A DNA stretch of 64,000 nucleotides from Microcaldota archaeon (GCA_021817565.1 JAKAUP010000007.1:62001-126000); one strand, 5' to 3'; positions 1 to 10,053 are shown, counted from the first letter of the stretch. The notes: generated by a model from the sequence alone, not told the origin. A program made the numbers and translations.

Positions 1-974
1 CCTATGCATGAATATACTGGTCCTGAGAAGAAGTCTACATTGGGCCATATGCCTTTCTTTCCGGTAACCTTTATCGCAGCTTCTTCTATGCCGAATGCCG
101 CATCCGCGATCTTTTTTGTCTCTTTGTTTGCATTTCGGAGCGCTTTCTTAAGCTGTTCTTTTATTATGGTTGCCCTGGGGTCGTATGTTTTGTAAACCCT
201 GTGCCCAAAACCCATAATCCTTCCTCCTGAAGAGATAATCCCGTTTATATATTTGTCTGGATCCTTATCCATTCCGTCCTTTATCATTTTTAGCGCCGCC
301 TCGTCCGCACCCCCATGAAGCGGTCCCTTCAGCGTATTTATTGCGGATACGGTTGCAGAGTAGATATCAGACATTGTTGATATTGTAACTATCCCGGAGA
401 AGGTTGATGCGTTTGAGCTGTGTTCAGCATGCAGAAGCAACATCGTATCTGTCAATGCAACAACATCCTTCTTTTTCTTCTCTCCGTCAAGCATATACAG
501 AAAGTTTTCAGTATGGCTTAGCGTTTCATCAGGAGGGTTATATTTTCCGGTATTTCTTATACTTCCTATAGCGCCAACAACGCTCGCCATCTTTGATATT
601 ATCCTTACGGATGCTTCTTCCATACTTCCATTCTCCGCGTTCTTCTCCGTTGCTCCGATCAGGTCCATTGCTACGGATAAGGTGTGCATGGGCTTGGTCT
701 TCTTTGGTATTCTTTTTATGAGGTTTATCACATCCTCGCTGAGCTCTCTGTTGGAGGCAAGCGCTTCCTTGAAGACTGCCAGCTCCTTTTGTTTTGGGAG
801 TTTTCCGTGGAGAAGCAGGTAGGATACTTCCTCGAAATTGGAGTGCTTTGCAAGCTCTCCTATGTCATATCCGTAATAGTACAGCTTTCCGGCCTTTCCG
901 TCAACCTTGCATATCTCAGATTCCATGAAGTACACTCCTTCAAGCCCCTGGTTTATCTTTGGTTTCTCATCCAT
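1..974 (-). CDS. gltA: Citrate synthase (3' end truncated by window edge)
   Basis: Reverse-strand translation from ATG at 974: MDEKPKINQGLEGVYFMESEICKVDGKAGKLYYYGYDIGELAKHSNFEEVSYLLLHGKLP...HAEHSSNAST...LKGPLHGGADEAALKM...GFGHRVYKTYDPRA...NVDFFSGPVY; classic citrate synthase motifs. Absent from ORF track because the frame is open to the window edge. Confidence 0.93.
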   Translation of the reverse strand, partial: MDEKPKINQGLEGVYFMESEICKVDGKAGKLYYYGYDIGELAKHSNFEEVSYLLLHGKLPKQKELAVFKEALASNRELSEDVINLIKRIPKKTKPMHTLSVAMDLIGATEKNAENGSMEEASVRIISKMASVVGAIGSIRNTGKYNPPDETLSHTENFLYMLDGEKKKKDVVALTDTMLLLHAEHSSNASTFSGIVTISTMSDIYSATVSAINTLKGPLHGGADEAALKMIKDGMDKDPDKYINGIISSGGRIMGFGHRVYKTYDPRATIIKEQLKKALRNANKETKKIADAAFGIEEAAIKVTGKKGIWPNVDFFSGPVYSCI

Positions 975-1022
975 CTACCCACACTTGATTATCTCATATT
1001 ATATTTTTGTATCTTTCTGTTT

Positions 1023-3845
1023 ATGGCAACCTTTTTTATCCTGTATGAGAAATACACAGGGGATTTTGTGGGCTATTCGGACGCGCTTGGGATACTAAAA
1101 TCTTTTACCTCGGACTCGGGTAAGGAGTTATTTTATTATTCCCTGCCGGAGCTCGAAAAGAAGGGCTTCGGAAAAATTTCCGAACTTCCTTTCTCCATAA
1201 GGGTGGTTTTGGAATCGCTTGTCAGGAACCTGGATGGGAAATCAGTTACAGAAAATGATGTCAGAGCCCTTGCTAACTGGAATCCTTCGCAGCCTTCAGA
1301 TTTGGACGTGCCTTTTAAGGTTTCAAGAATACTTATGCAGGATTTTACCGGTGTCCCTGCGGTTGTGGACCTGGCAGCAATGCGCGACTTCGTTGTTAAG
1401 AAAGGAAAGGGCGCTGAACTGATACAGCCGCTTGTACCTGTTGATCTCATCATAGATCACTCTGTTCAGGTCGATTCTTTCAACACAGCCGATTCTATTG
1501 TGATAAACCAGCAAAAGGAGGTAGAAAGGAATAGGGAAAGGTATGGGTTTTTAAAATGGGCTGCGGGCGCTTTTGACAAGTTCAGGGTTTATCCGCCCTC
1601 TGCGGGCATATGCCACCAGATAAACCTGGAGTATCTGGCAACATGCGTGTCTACCCAGCAAGAGAATGGCGTTACTTATGCATTCCCCGACACTTTGGTT
1701 GGAACAGATTCCCACACCACTATGATAAACGGGTTGGGTGTAGTCGGGTTTGGAGTTGGCGGGATTGAGGCGGAAGCCGCAATGCTTGGGCAGCCCACAT
1801 CTTTTACCACCCCAAAGGTGCTCGGAGTACATATTACCGGAAAGACAAGAGAGGGTATTACGGCAACAGACTTTGCGCTTACCCTGACAAAGATCCTTAG
1901 GGAGAAAGGAGTCGTAGGTATGTTTGTTGAGTTCTTTGGGGAGGGGGTCGGGTCTCTCTCTCTGCCTGACAGAGCAACATTATCTAACATGTGCCCGGAG
2001 TATGGCGCTACGATTGCGATATTTCCACCGGATCAGAAAACGCTTGATTATATGGAGATGACCGGAAGGCCGCAAAATCAGATAAATTTAGTAAGGGATT
2101 ATTACAAAGCGCAAGGTATGTTAGGGATAGACTATAAAAAGATAAAGTACAGCGATATCTTAGAAATAGATCTCGGATCGGTACAGCCTTCCGTCTCTGG
2201 GCCGGATCAGCCAAAGGAACAGGTTCCTTTGGGCAGGATAAGGGATGACTTCGATTCGGTGTTCGTGTTTGATGGTGGGGAGAAGGAGAGTCTGGATAAA
2301 AAAGATGCTACAAGATGGGCCACCGAAAGCGCGGCTCCTGACGCCGGGAAAGCAACGGATGCCCCAACACACAAAAACATTAGGAGTTTTAGGGTAAAGG
2401 AAGCGGACGGATATGAGTATGTGCTTTCAGATGGGGATGTTGTGGTATCCTCCATAACAAGTTGCACGAATACTAGCAATCCTTCTGTGATGATTGCAGC
2501 GGGACTGCTTGCGAAAAAGGCGGTTGAACTTGGCTTGAAAGTAGATGTTAGGAAGGTTAAAACAAGCTTTGGACCTGGATCAAGGGTTGTTACAGAGTAT
2601 CTTAATAGGGCTGGCCTGACGGAGTACCTGAATAAACTTGGTTATGGGTTGGTTGGATATGGATGCATAACGTGCATAGGCAATAGCGGACCGCTTATTG
2701 GGGGCCAGAGTGAGACAATAAACAAGAATGGCATAGTTGTTGCATCAGTACTTTCTGGAAACAGGAACTATGAGGCAAGAATACATAGGGACATCAGGGC
2801 GAATTACCTTATGTCCCCGCCGCTTGTAATCGCTTTTGGGATAGCTGGAACTGTCAGGATAGATCTGGCCAAAGAGCCTTTGGGTACTGGGAAAGGCGGG
2901 CAAAAGGTATTCCTTAAGGACATATGGCCCACAGATTCTGAGATAAATGAGGTCGTAAAAAAGGTTGTAAGCGAAGATATGTTTGAGAAGGTATACGGCA
3001 AGGACATTTACAATGTGAATAACTACTGGAATGGAATAGAGACAGAAAAGGGAATGCTCTATTCGTGGAATGATAAAAGTACATACATCCGTCTTCCCCC
3101 ATTCTTCGGTTCGGTTGGTAAGATAGGGATAAAGCCGCTTAACGGCTGCGCCGTTCTTGCTGTCTTTGGGGATTCGCTTTCGACAGACCACATCTCCCCT
3201 GCAGGAGCAATAGGCGCTGACAGCCCAGCAGGGAAATACCTTGCGTCTTTAGGGGTTGAACAGAAGAACTTCAATACATATGGCGCGAGGAGAGGGAACC
3301 ACGAGATAATGATGAGGGGCACATTTGCAAATAATAGGATAAAGAACTTGTTGCTGGAAGAACAGGGAGGTTATACAAAACATTTCCCCAGTATGGAAAG
3401 ATTGAGCATTTATGACGCTGCGATGAGATACAAAAGCGAGGATGTTGGGGTGGTCGTGTTTGGGGGGAAGGAGTACGGGTCTGGAAGCTCCAGGGACTGG
3501 GCTGCAAAGGGTCCAGCGCTGATAGGGGTGAGGGCGGTGATAGCAGAAAGCTTTGAACGCATACACAGGAGCAATCTTGTAGGCATGGGGGTTATTCCGC
3601 TCCAGTTTTCAAATGGGGATACGTTCAGCTCGCTTAACATAGATGCATCGAAAAGGATAGATATTGCGATAAAAGAAGGAGTGAAGCCTAGAGACACAGT
3701 GGTGCTTTATTTCACTGACAAGGAAGGGAGTAGGAAGGAGGCAAAACTTATTCTGAGGATTGATACAGATACAGAGATGGGTTATTGCAGGAACGGAGGC
3801 ATACTTAATTATGTTTTGGGCAAGATAATCTCTGGCGGGCTTTGA
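1023..3845 (+). CDS. acnA: Aconitate hydratase
   Basis: Motifs VGTDSHTTMINGLGVVGFGVGGIEAEAAMLGQP, SSITSCTNTSNPSVMIAAGLLAKKA, GYGCITCIGNSGPL, GSGSSRDWAAKGPALIGVRAVIAESFERIHRSNLVGMGVIPLQF. Start placed at internal ATG 1023 because upstream ORF overlaps citrate synthase. Confidence 0.95.
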   Translation: MATFFILYEKYTGDFVGYSDALGILKSFTSDSGKELFYYSLPELEKKGFGKISELPFSIRVVLESLVRNLDGKSVTENDVRALANWNPSQPSDLDVPFKVSRILMQDFTGVPAVVDLAAMRDFVVKKGKGAELIQPLVPVDLIIDHSVQVDSFNTADSIVINQQKEVERNRERYGFLKWAAGAFDKFRVYPPSAGICHQINLEYLATCVSTQQENGVTYAFPDTLVGTDSHTTMINGLGVVGFGVGGIEAEAAMLGQPTSFTTPKVLGVHITGKTREGITATDFALTLTKILREKGVVGMFVEFFGEGVGSLSLPDRATLSNMCPEYGATIAIFPPDQKTLDYMEMTGRPQNQINLVRDYYKAQGMLGIDYKKIKYSDILEIDLGSVQPSVSGPDQPKEQVPLGRIRDDFDSVFVFDGGEKESLDKKDATRWATESAAPDAGKATDAPTHKNIRSFRVKEADGYEYVLSDGDVVVSSITSCTNTSNPSVMIAAGLLAKKAVELGLKVDVRKVKTSFGPGSRVVTEYLNRAGLTEYLNKLGYGLVGYGCITCIGNSGPLIGGQSETINKNGIVVASVLSGNRNYEARIHRDIRANYLMSPPLVIAFGIAGTVRIDLAKEPLGTGKGGQKVFLKDIWPTDSEINEVVKKVVSEDMFEKVYGKDIYNVNNYWNGIETEKGMLYSWNDKSTYIRLPPFFGSVGKIGIKPLNGCAVLAVFGDSLSTDHISPAGAIGADSPAGKYLASLGVEQKNFNTYGARRGNHEIMMRGTFANNRIKNLLLEEQGGYTKHFPSMERLSIYDAAMRYKSEDVGVVVFGGKEYGSGSSRDWAAKGPALIGVRAVIAESFERIHRSNLVGMGVIPLQFSNGDTFSSLNIDASKRIDIAIKEGVKPRDTVVLYFTDKEGSRKEAKLILRIDTDTEMGYCRNGGILNYVLGKIISGGL

Positions 3846-5191
3846 TGGTCTTTATGGACAACAGGGACTATGAACTTATTATTGTTGGTGGGGGGATAAC
3901 CGGAGCGGCTGTTTTGTACGCTGTTTCCGCTTATACAAACGTATCGAAAGTGCTGCTCATAGAGAAGTATGAGGATATTGCAACCCTTAATTCAAATTCC
4001 AAAAGCAACAGCCAGACGCTCCATTTCGGAGACGTCGAAACTAATTATAGCTTAAAGAAGGCGGAAGAGGCAAGAGGGGAGGCGCGCCGTGTGCTCAGAT
4101 ATATGAGCCTGCTCGATAAGAATGAAAGGGAGCGGACAATCAGAGCATGCCAGAAGATGGTGTTAGGAGTTGGTGATGAAGAATCAGAGGCGCTTGAGAG
4201 AACTTATCATTCAGGGATAAGGAGGCTCTTCCCTGGATTACAGATACTTTATAGGGATGGTTTGGAAAGGGTTGAGCCAAATACAGTAAAGGGAAGAGAT
4301 AAGGATGAAAGTGTGACCGCATTGCTTAGCGATAGCGGTTATATGGTGGATTTTGAGAGGCTCGCCCGCTCCTTCGTATCGAAGGCGCTCGATAATAAGA
4401 GGAGGGGGAAGGAGGTAGCATTGATGTTTAATACCAGAGTAGTCAAACTGGAGGAGAAGCATGGTGTATATAGGCTAACTACGACAAAGGGTGAATTCCG
4501 GGCGAAGTTTGTGGTCTTTGCTACTGGAAGCTACAGCTTGCTTTTCGCAAAGATGCTTGATTTTGAGAAGAACCTTTCGATAATATCTGTAGGGGGCGAC
4601 TATTTCATATCTAAAAAAATGCTGAGAGGAAAGGTTTATCGCGTTCAAAAAGGAGGGATACCTTTTGCTGCAGTGCATGCAGATCCGGACATAAGGAATG
4701 AGAAGATAACGAGGTATGGGCCTACCGCAACAATTCCGCTGAAGCTTGAGAAGAGGGGTTCCACCGCGCTGGATTATATCCGTTCTTTCAATTATGACAT
4801 AAAGACATTGGAAACGATAACAAAGGTATTGGGCAATGAAGACATACTCAGGATACTTGAGACCAACTTCGTTTACGGCCTGCCCGTGGTAGGGAAAAGA
4901 TGGTTCTTCCAGAACGAGGTGAGGAAGATAATACCTTCGATAAAATATGAGCACCTTTATTACCAAAGGGGGATGGGCGGGATACGCCCGCAGATAGTGG
5001 ACGAGAACACAAAATCATTTTTTGTTGGGGCGTCAAAGCTTTACGACCATAATGCAATATTCAACATAACCCCTTCCCCGGGAGCATCTTCGGCATTAGA
5101 GAGTGGGATAGAGGACATGAAGTACATAGCGCGTGCGCTTGATTTGCGTATAAACGCTTCGAAATTTGATAGAGAGCTTGGGTTGGATTAG
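3842..5191 (+). CDS. mqo: Malate:quinone oxidoreductase-like FAD-dependent oxidoreductase
   Basis: N-terminal Rossmann YELIIVGGGITGAAVLYAV and LNSNSKSNSQTLHFGDVETNYSLKKA typical of Mqo; C-terminal NITPSPGASSAL. Confidence 0.8.
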   Translation: MMVFMDNRDYELIIVGGGITGAAVLYAVSAYTNVSKVLLIEKYEDIATLNSNSKSNSQTLHFGDVETNYSLKKAEEARGEARRVLRYMSLLDKNERERTIRACQKMVLGVGDEESEALERTYHSGIRRLFPGLQILYRDGLERVEPNTVKGRDKDESVTALLSDSGYMVDFERLARSFVSKALDNKRRGKEVALMFNTRVVKLEEKHGVYRLTTTKGEFRAKFVVFATGSYSLLFAKMLDFEKNLSIISVGGDYFISKKMLRGKVYRVQKGGIPFAAVHADPDIRNEKITRYGPTATIPLKLEKRGSTALDYIRSFNYDIKTLETITKVLGNEDILRILETNFVYGLPVVGKRWFFQNEVRKIIPSIKYEHLYYQRGMGGIRPQIVDENTKSFFVGASKLYDHNAIFNITPSPGASSALESGIEDMKYIARALDLRINASKFDRELGLD

Positions 5192-6244
5192 ATGGCGAAA
5201 TACAGTTTGCTGTGTCTGGATTGCGGGGCAACGTATAAGAGTACGTACCATACGCAAATATGCGAGAAGTGCTACGGGATACTCGAGGTAGTATATAGGA
5301 GCATATCGCTTCCAGGCAGGATACGCTCATTTTGGGATATGTCTGGCGTACTCCCTGACTCGGACTATATGGAGTTACACCTCGGAAATACCGATGTTGT
5401 GAAGATTGAGAAAAACGCATACGCTAAACTCGAGTTCCAGAATCCGACAAGATCGTTCAAGGACAGAGGTTCGGCTGTGGAGGTCTCTAAGGCGAACGAT
5501 TTGGGGCATGCAGAAGTCGTATGCGCATCGACAGGCAACATGGCTTATTCGGTAGCGTACTATTCGAAGATATATGGGCTAAGGTCAAAGATATTCATAA
5601 GCAAGGATGCGAATCCGGACAAGCTAAAGTACATAAAAGACACGCACAACGCATCAGTAGTGAGGATAAATGGGGATTTCACAAAGGCGCAAGAAGCAGC
5701 GGTAGCATATTCGATTAAGGAAGGAGTGTTTTTGGCTGGGGATTATTGCTATAGAAAGGAAGGTCAAAAAACGATCGCTTACGAGTTGGACTATCAGTTG
5801 CCAGGAGCAAGTGATATAATAATACCGGTAGGAAATGCGACGTTGTTCTCAGGTATGTATAAGGGGTTTTGGGAAATGAAAGGGAAGAGAAAGAATAAAC
5901 GGGTGCCAAGACTCATAGGGGTAGAGGCGGAAGGGTGTTCTCCGCTTGTAAAGGCGTACAAAGACAAGAGGGAGCTGAAGTATCAGCAACCGAAAACGCG
6001 AGCGGATGCGATAGCAGTAGGTTATCCGACATTCTGGAAACAAGCAATAGAGGGAATGAGGAGAAGCAGAGGTTTCGCGTTGTCTGTATCAGATTTGGAA
6101 ATGGAGAGTGCAAGAAACAAGCTGTATATGAAGCAGGGTTTGATGGTGGAATTGGGAGGTGCAGCAACAGCTGCGGCATATGAAAAGGTAGGAAACGAGT
6201 TGGGTAGAAGAGTTGCATTAATACTGAGCGGTTCTAACACATAA
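5192..6244 (+). CDS. thrC: Threonine synthase
   Basis: PLP-dependent fold type II: NPTRSFKDRGSAVEVSKA, CASTGNMAYSVAYYS, N-terminal zinc ribbon-like CLDCGATYKSTYHTQICEKC. Confidence 0.85.
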   Translation: MAKYSLLCLDCGATYKSTYHTQICEKCYGILEVVYRSISLPGRIRSFWDMSGVLPDSDYMELHLGNTDVVKIEKNAYAKLEFQNPTRSFKDRGSAVEVSKANDLGHAEVVCASTGNMAYSVAYYSKIYGLRSKIFISKDANPDKLKYIKDTHNASVVRINGDFTKAQEAAVAYSIKEGVFLAGDYCYRKEGQKTIAYELDYQLPGASDIIIPVGNATLFSGMYKGFWEMKGKRKNKRVPRLIGVEAEGCSPLVKAYKDKRELKYQQPKTRADAIAVGYPTFWKQAIEGMRRSRGFALSVSDLEMESARNKLYMKQGLMVELGGAATAAAYEKVGNELGRRVALILSGSNT

Positions 6245-6266
6245 CTGCTTGTAATTTTAGTGGGAT

Positions 6267-6305
6267 GTTTGTCGGGACGGAATTAAGAAACCGTCCGGGA
6301 CAAAC
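6267..6305. terminator. Hairpin gtttgtcgggacgg-aattaagaaa-ccgtccgggacaaac (copy 1)
   Basis: Inverted repeat overlapping the stop codon of the 6283-7128 ORF, between convergent thrC and that ORF. Confidence 0.55.
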
Positions 6306-7128
6306 TTTTTTTGTTGGTTGCCAGATTATACAGAGTATTTTCTGTACGCATTTGCCTTAAAGCGACAGATACGGCGGTTGGCACAGTGGTTGGCACAACA
6401 TCCGACACCCCTGTTCTAAGATAGGAGATTTTTGGGTGTTTTGTATTTGATTCGGCATTTCTTTTTTTTGCCGTTGTCTGTTCGACCGGGTAGATGCTGT
6501 CCATAATAACTTTTTCTTTAGATTTACCGTTTGTCGTCCATATTGGAGTTACCTTGACCTTTTCACCTATCTTCAAGTGTGGTTGGTGTGTATCTGTCTG
6601 CACGACTCGCATTTCTTTTCCACTGTTTAATTGGTAGTTAAAAACTGTTGGTGGTAGTTTATTTTTTTCTACAATAACAGATGTCCCAGCTACACCAGTC
6701 ATTATTACACCAGTTATTAAAACAGCTCCCATTACAGATATCGGATATACACGCGAAAAAGGTTCATCGGTTCTTGCCGTGGCAAGAAGGGCGGCTAAAC
6801 CGGTCACTGCAAACACCCCAAGGTAAAGCTCTGCAGCAAGTTGAAGTAGAGTTGGTGATTTTTGTTTATAACCAGTCACCGTAGCCTCCATTGACGGACC
6901 TGCCTTAATGGCAATGGCAGATGGTTTAGTTTCGATCACTCTCTCAATCTTAGGCTGTTCTTTTAAAGCTTGCTTGGACCAATTTTCTTCTGGACGATGA
7001 GTAAGTAAAAGCGTGCCCAGGGCGATAGCAGGCGATATCAAGAATAGGGCAGAGCCAGGAGCCGATACTGACCATCTCACTATATCTGATACTATGTTTT
7101 TATTTGAGCCTATATAATAATTTGTCAT
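6283..7128 (-). CDS. Tandem-paralog membrane protein, copy A
   Basis: ORF; shares GTLLLTHRPEENW, EQPKIERVIETKPSAIAIKAGPSMEATVTGYKQKSPTLL and C-terminal ALRQMRTENTLYNLATN..SLSRTVS with the next two ORFs; hydrophobic segments. Confidence 0.7.
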   Translation of the reverse strand: MTNYYIGSNKNIVSDIVRWSVSAPGSALFLISPAIALGTLLLTHRPEENWSKQALKEQPKIERVIETKPSAIAIKAGPSMEATVTGYKQKSPTLLQLAAELYLGVFAVTGLAALLATARTDEPFSRVYPISVMGAVLITGVIMTGVAGTSVIVEKNKLPPTVFNYQLNSGKEMRVVQTDTHQPHLKIGEKVKVTPIWTTNGKSKEKVIMDSIYPVEQTTAKKRNAESNTKHPKISYLRTGVSDVVPTTVPTAVSVALRQMRTENTLYNLATNKKSLSRTVS

Positions 7129-7254
7129 TCAATCACGGCTGTACTCTATCTTTTCAGATATATATGGGTTTTGTTGTAGTTTTTCGGCTTTTTCCAGTAT
7201 GTTTTTATACTGCATTGGAGTGAGTTCGGGCCCTGTTATGTTTCTTAGTGATTT

Positions 7255-7293
7255 GTTTGTCGGGACGGAATTAAGAAACCGTCCGGGACAAAC
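7255..7293. terminator. Hairpin copy 2 (gtttgtcgggacgg...ccgtccgggacaaac)
   Basis: Identical to copy 1, overlaps stop codon of 7271-8116. Confidence 0.5.
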
Positions 7294-8116
7294 TTCTGTT
7301 GGTTGCCAGATTATACAAAGTATTTTCTGTACGCATTTGCCTTAAAGCGAACGATACAGCGGTTGGCACAGTGGTTGGCACGACATCCGACACCCCTGTC
7401 CTAAGATAGGAGATTTTTGGATGTTTTGTATTTGATTCGGAATTTCTTTTTTTTACCGTTGTCTGTTCGACCGGGTTGATGCTGTCCATAATAACCTTTT
7501 CTTTAAATTTACCATTTGTTATCCATACTGGTGTTGGAGTTACTTCGATCTTTTCGCCTATCTTCAATGGGGGTTGGCGTGTATTTACCTGCACAAATTC
7601 TTCTTTTCCATTCGGGTTTTTTAATCGATAGTAAAAAGCGAGTGACGGTTGTGAGGGTATTACGCCCATTCCTGCCAGCGCCATATTTCCTACAACTGCT
7701 ATACCGGTGACTATAGGGGTCCCTATGAAAGCTGCTGTGGTTGTAAGATCTAGGCTTAGCCCGCCATCTATTATCCCCTCAGCAATAAGACTGGCAACAC
7801 CAAGCAATGCAAAAACCCCAAGGTAAAGCTCTGCGCCAAGTTCAAGTAGGGTTTGTGATTTTTGTTTATAACCGGTTACCGTGGCCTCCATTGACGGACC
7901 TGCCTTAATGGCAATGGCAGATGGTTTGGTTTCGATTACTTTCTCGATCTTAGGCTGTTCTTTTAGATGTTCGGGCCAATTTTTTTCTGGACGATGAGTA
8001 AGTAAAAGCGTGCCCAGGGCAGCAACAGGTAATAGCCCAACAATACTAATACCGAGTATACCACCAGTCATCACAGCTTTTTCTTTGGCGTTTTCTATTA
8101 CATCTTCCATTGTCAT
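7271..8116 (-). CDS. Tandem-paralog membrane protein, copy B
   Basis: Near-identical N-proximal and C-terminal blocks with copies A and C; divergent central TM region. Confidence 0.7.
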   Translation of the reverse strand: MTMEDVIENAKEKAVMTGGILGISIVGLLPVAALGTLLLTHRPEKNWPEHLKEQPKIEKVIETKPSAIAIKAGPSMEATVTGYKQKSQTLLELGAELYLGVFALLGVASLIAEGIIDGGLSLDLTTTAAFIGTPIVTGIAVVGNMALAGMGVIPSQPSLAFYYRLKNPNGKEEFVQVNTRQPPLKIGEKIEVTPTPVWITNGKFKEKVIMDSINPVEQTTVKKRNSESNTKHPKISYLRTGVSDVVPTTVPTAVSFALRQMRTENTLYNLATNRSLSRTVS

Positions 8117-8242
8117 TCAATCACGGCTGTACTCTATCTTTTCAGATATATATGGGTTTTGTTGTAGTTTTTCGGCTTTTTCCAGTATGTTTTTATACTG
8201 CATTGGAGTGGGTTCGGGTCCTGTTATGTTTCTTAGTGATTT

Positions 8243-8281
8243 GTTTGTCTGGACGGAATTAAGAAACCGTCCGGGACAAAC
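8243..8281. terminator. Hairpin copy 3 (gtttgtctggacgg...ccgtccgggacaaac)
   Basis: Third copy, one substitution; overlaps stop codon of 8259-9062. Confidence 0.5.
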
Positions 8282-9062
8282 TTCTGTTGGTTGCCAGATT
8301 ATACAAAGTATTTTCTGTACGCATTTGCCTTAAAGCGGCCGATACAGCGGTTGGCACAGCGGTTGGCGCGGCATCCGACACTTCCATCCTAAGATAGGAG
8401 ATTTTTGGATGTTTTGTATTTGATTCGGCATTTCTTTTTTTTACCGTTGTCTGTTCGACCGGGTAGATGCTGTCCATAGTAACTGCTTTATGTTTACCAG
8501 TTATCCATACTATTGTTGGAGTTACTCCAACCTTTTCGCCTATCTCCAAGTGGGGTTGGCGTGTATTTACCTGCACAAATTCTTCTTTTCCATTCGGGTT
8601 TTTTAATCGATAGTAAAAAGCGGGTGGTTTTGATTGTGGTAGTAGGCCCATTCCTCCAAGCCCCATTAAACCTATAAATCCTAAACCAGTTAGTACAGAA
8701 GCCGATGCGACTGCAGCACAACGTTCATCCTCATCTGCAGTTCCCACGAGAACAAGCGCAACTAATCCAAAAGTACAAAGGTAAACCTCTGCGCCAAGTT
8801 CAAGTAGAGTTGGTGATTTTTGTTTATAACCGGTTACTGTGGCCTCCATTGACGGACCTGCCTTAATAGCAATGGCAGATGGTTTAGTTTCGATTACTTT
8901 CTCGATTTTAGGCTGTTCTTTTAGATGTCCGGGCCAATTTTTTTCTGGACCGTGAGTAAGTAAAAGCGTGCCTAGGGCAGCAACAGGTGCTAACACCGCC
9001 AGACCGCTGCCGATCATCACAGCTATCTCTTTGGCGTTTTCTATTACATTTCTCGTTGTCAT
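8259..9062 (-). CDS. Tandem-paralog membrane protein, copy C
   Basis: As copies A and B. Confidence 0.7.
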   Translation of the reverse strand: MTTRNVIENAKEIAVMIGSGLAVLAPVAALGTLLLTHGPEKNWPGHLKEQPKIEKVIETKPSAIAIKAGPSMEATVTGYKQKSPTLLELGAEVYLCTFGLVALVLVGTADEDERCAAVASASVLTGLGFIGLMGLGGMGLLPQSKPPAFYYRLKNPNGKEEFVQVNTRQPHLEIGEKVGVTPTIVWITGKHKAVTMDSIYPVEQTTVKKRNAESNTKHPKISYLRMEVSDAAPTAVPTAVSAALRQMRTENTLYNLATNRSLSRTVS

Positions 9063-9312
9063 TCAATCACGGCTATATTATATCTTTCCAGATATATATT
9101 GATTTTGTTGTAGTTTTTCGAAGTTTACCTAGGTTTTTATTCTGCGCCGGATTGGATTATGGCACATATCCTGTTTTTTATTTACACATTCGCCGGATAA
9201 ATGATGATTGGCGTGCCCCTTTGCTTGTTTGTGGTCTGTGGATGACCCCGATGGTAAGATATATAATTCTATTCAGCGAGATATTACCAGTTGCTTGTTT
9301 TATGGTGATATA

Positions 9313-10053
9313 TTGTTCGAGATAAAGATAGATGATGCAAAATACTGGAAGAACTGCGTTGATGCGCTTGTCAGGCTTGTTGATGAGGGTATGTTTAGCC
9401 TCTCCAAGGAAGGGATACAGTTCAGGGCAATGGATCCTTCCGGGATAAGCATGGTTTGTTTTGATATGCCCAGCAAGGCCTTCTCAAAGTTCGAGATAGA
9501 AAAGGCTGTTTCCGTAGGGCTCAACTTGGAAAACTTTTACAGGATTTTGTCCAGTGCAAGATCGGACGAACAGCTCACCATGAAAGACTCCGGCGGGCGT
9601 TTCCTTCTTGAGTTCGTAGGGAAGAACAGCAAGAGAAAATACAAACTCCCGATAATCGAGATCCGGAAGAGTTTCGAGAACGAACCGAAAGTTGAGTTCG
9701 AGTCCGATGTTGTGGTAAAGGGAGAATCCATAAAGGAGATAATAAAGGATGCTTCTCTTCTCTCTAATTATATAGGCTTCAAGACCGACAAAAATTCACT
9801 TATAGTCTCGGCAAAAGGCGACTTTGGCGAGCTTGAGGAGGAGCATATGGGAGAGGGGGATGCGATACGCAAGATCGATATAAGGAAACAAGTAAATGCG
9901 ACCTTCAACCTCGAATACCTTGACAGGATGGTAAGCGCATGTCCCTCTGGTAATCATATAGAGATGCATTTCAAGACTGACGCGCTCGTAAAGATAAACT
10001 ACAAGATAGGGGATGCAGAAGTAGTCTATTATCTTGCGCCATATATAGTGTAG
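9313..10053 (+). CDS. pcn: DNA polymerase sliding clamp (PCNA); likely TTG start
   Basis: FEIKIDDAKYWKNCVDALVRLVDEGMFSLSKEGIQFRAMDPSGISMVCFDMPSKAF ... YYLAPYIV (PIP-pocket C-terminus). TTG at 9313 is in frame with ORF 9208; TATA-like gatatata near 9258. Confidence 0.93.
   Translation: MFEIKIDDAKYWKNCVDALVRLVDEGMFSLSKEGIQFRAMDPSGISMVCFDMPSKAFSKFEIEKAVSVGLNLENFYRILSSARSDEQLTMKDSGGRFLLEFVGKNSKRKYKLPIIEIRKSFENEPKVEFESDVVVKGESIKEIIKDASLLSNYIGFKTDKNSLIVSAKGDFGELEEEHMGEGDAIRKIDIRKQVNATFNLEYLDRMVSACPSGNHIEMHFKTDALVKINYKIGDAEVVYYLAPYIV

Larger units (their letters stand above)
6267..9140. repeat. Three-copy tandem repeat (~0.95-0.99 kb unit: ORF plus spacer plus hairpin)
   Basis: Spacer attcaatcacggctgtactctatcttttcagatatatatgggttttgttgtagtttttcggctttttccag... 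repeated upstream of copies A (7129 on) and B (8117 on), partial upstream of C (9061 on). Confidence 0.9.

Noticed and set aside
684-1022. N-terminal ~113 aa of the 684-3845 ORF as part of aconitase
   Set aside because: Overlaps the well-supported citrate synthase on the minus strand; aconitase homology starts near MATFFILYEKYTGDF at 1023.
1136-3697. Many minus-strand ORFs inside aconitase (e.g. 2745-3191, 3410-3697)
   Set aside because: Antisense frames of a highly conserved gene; no domain-like sequence of their own.
6267-9140. Insertion sequence explanation for the ~1-kb tandem repeats
   Set aside because: No transposase motifs, no terminal inverted repeats bounding each unit; better explained as tandem gene duplication.
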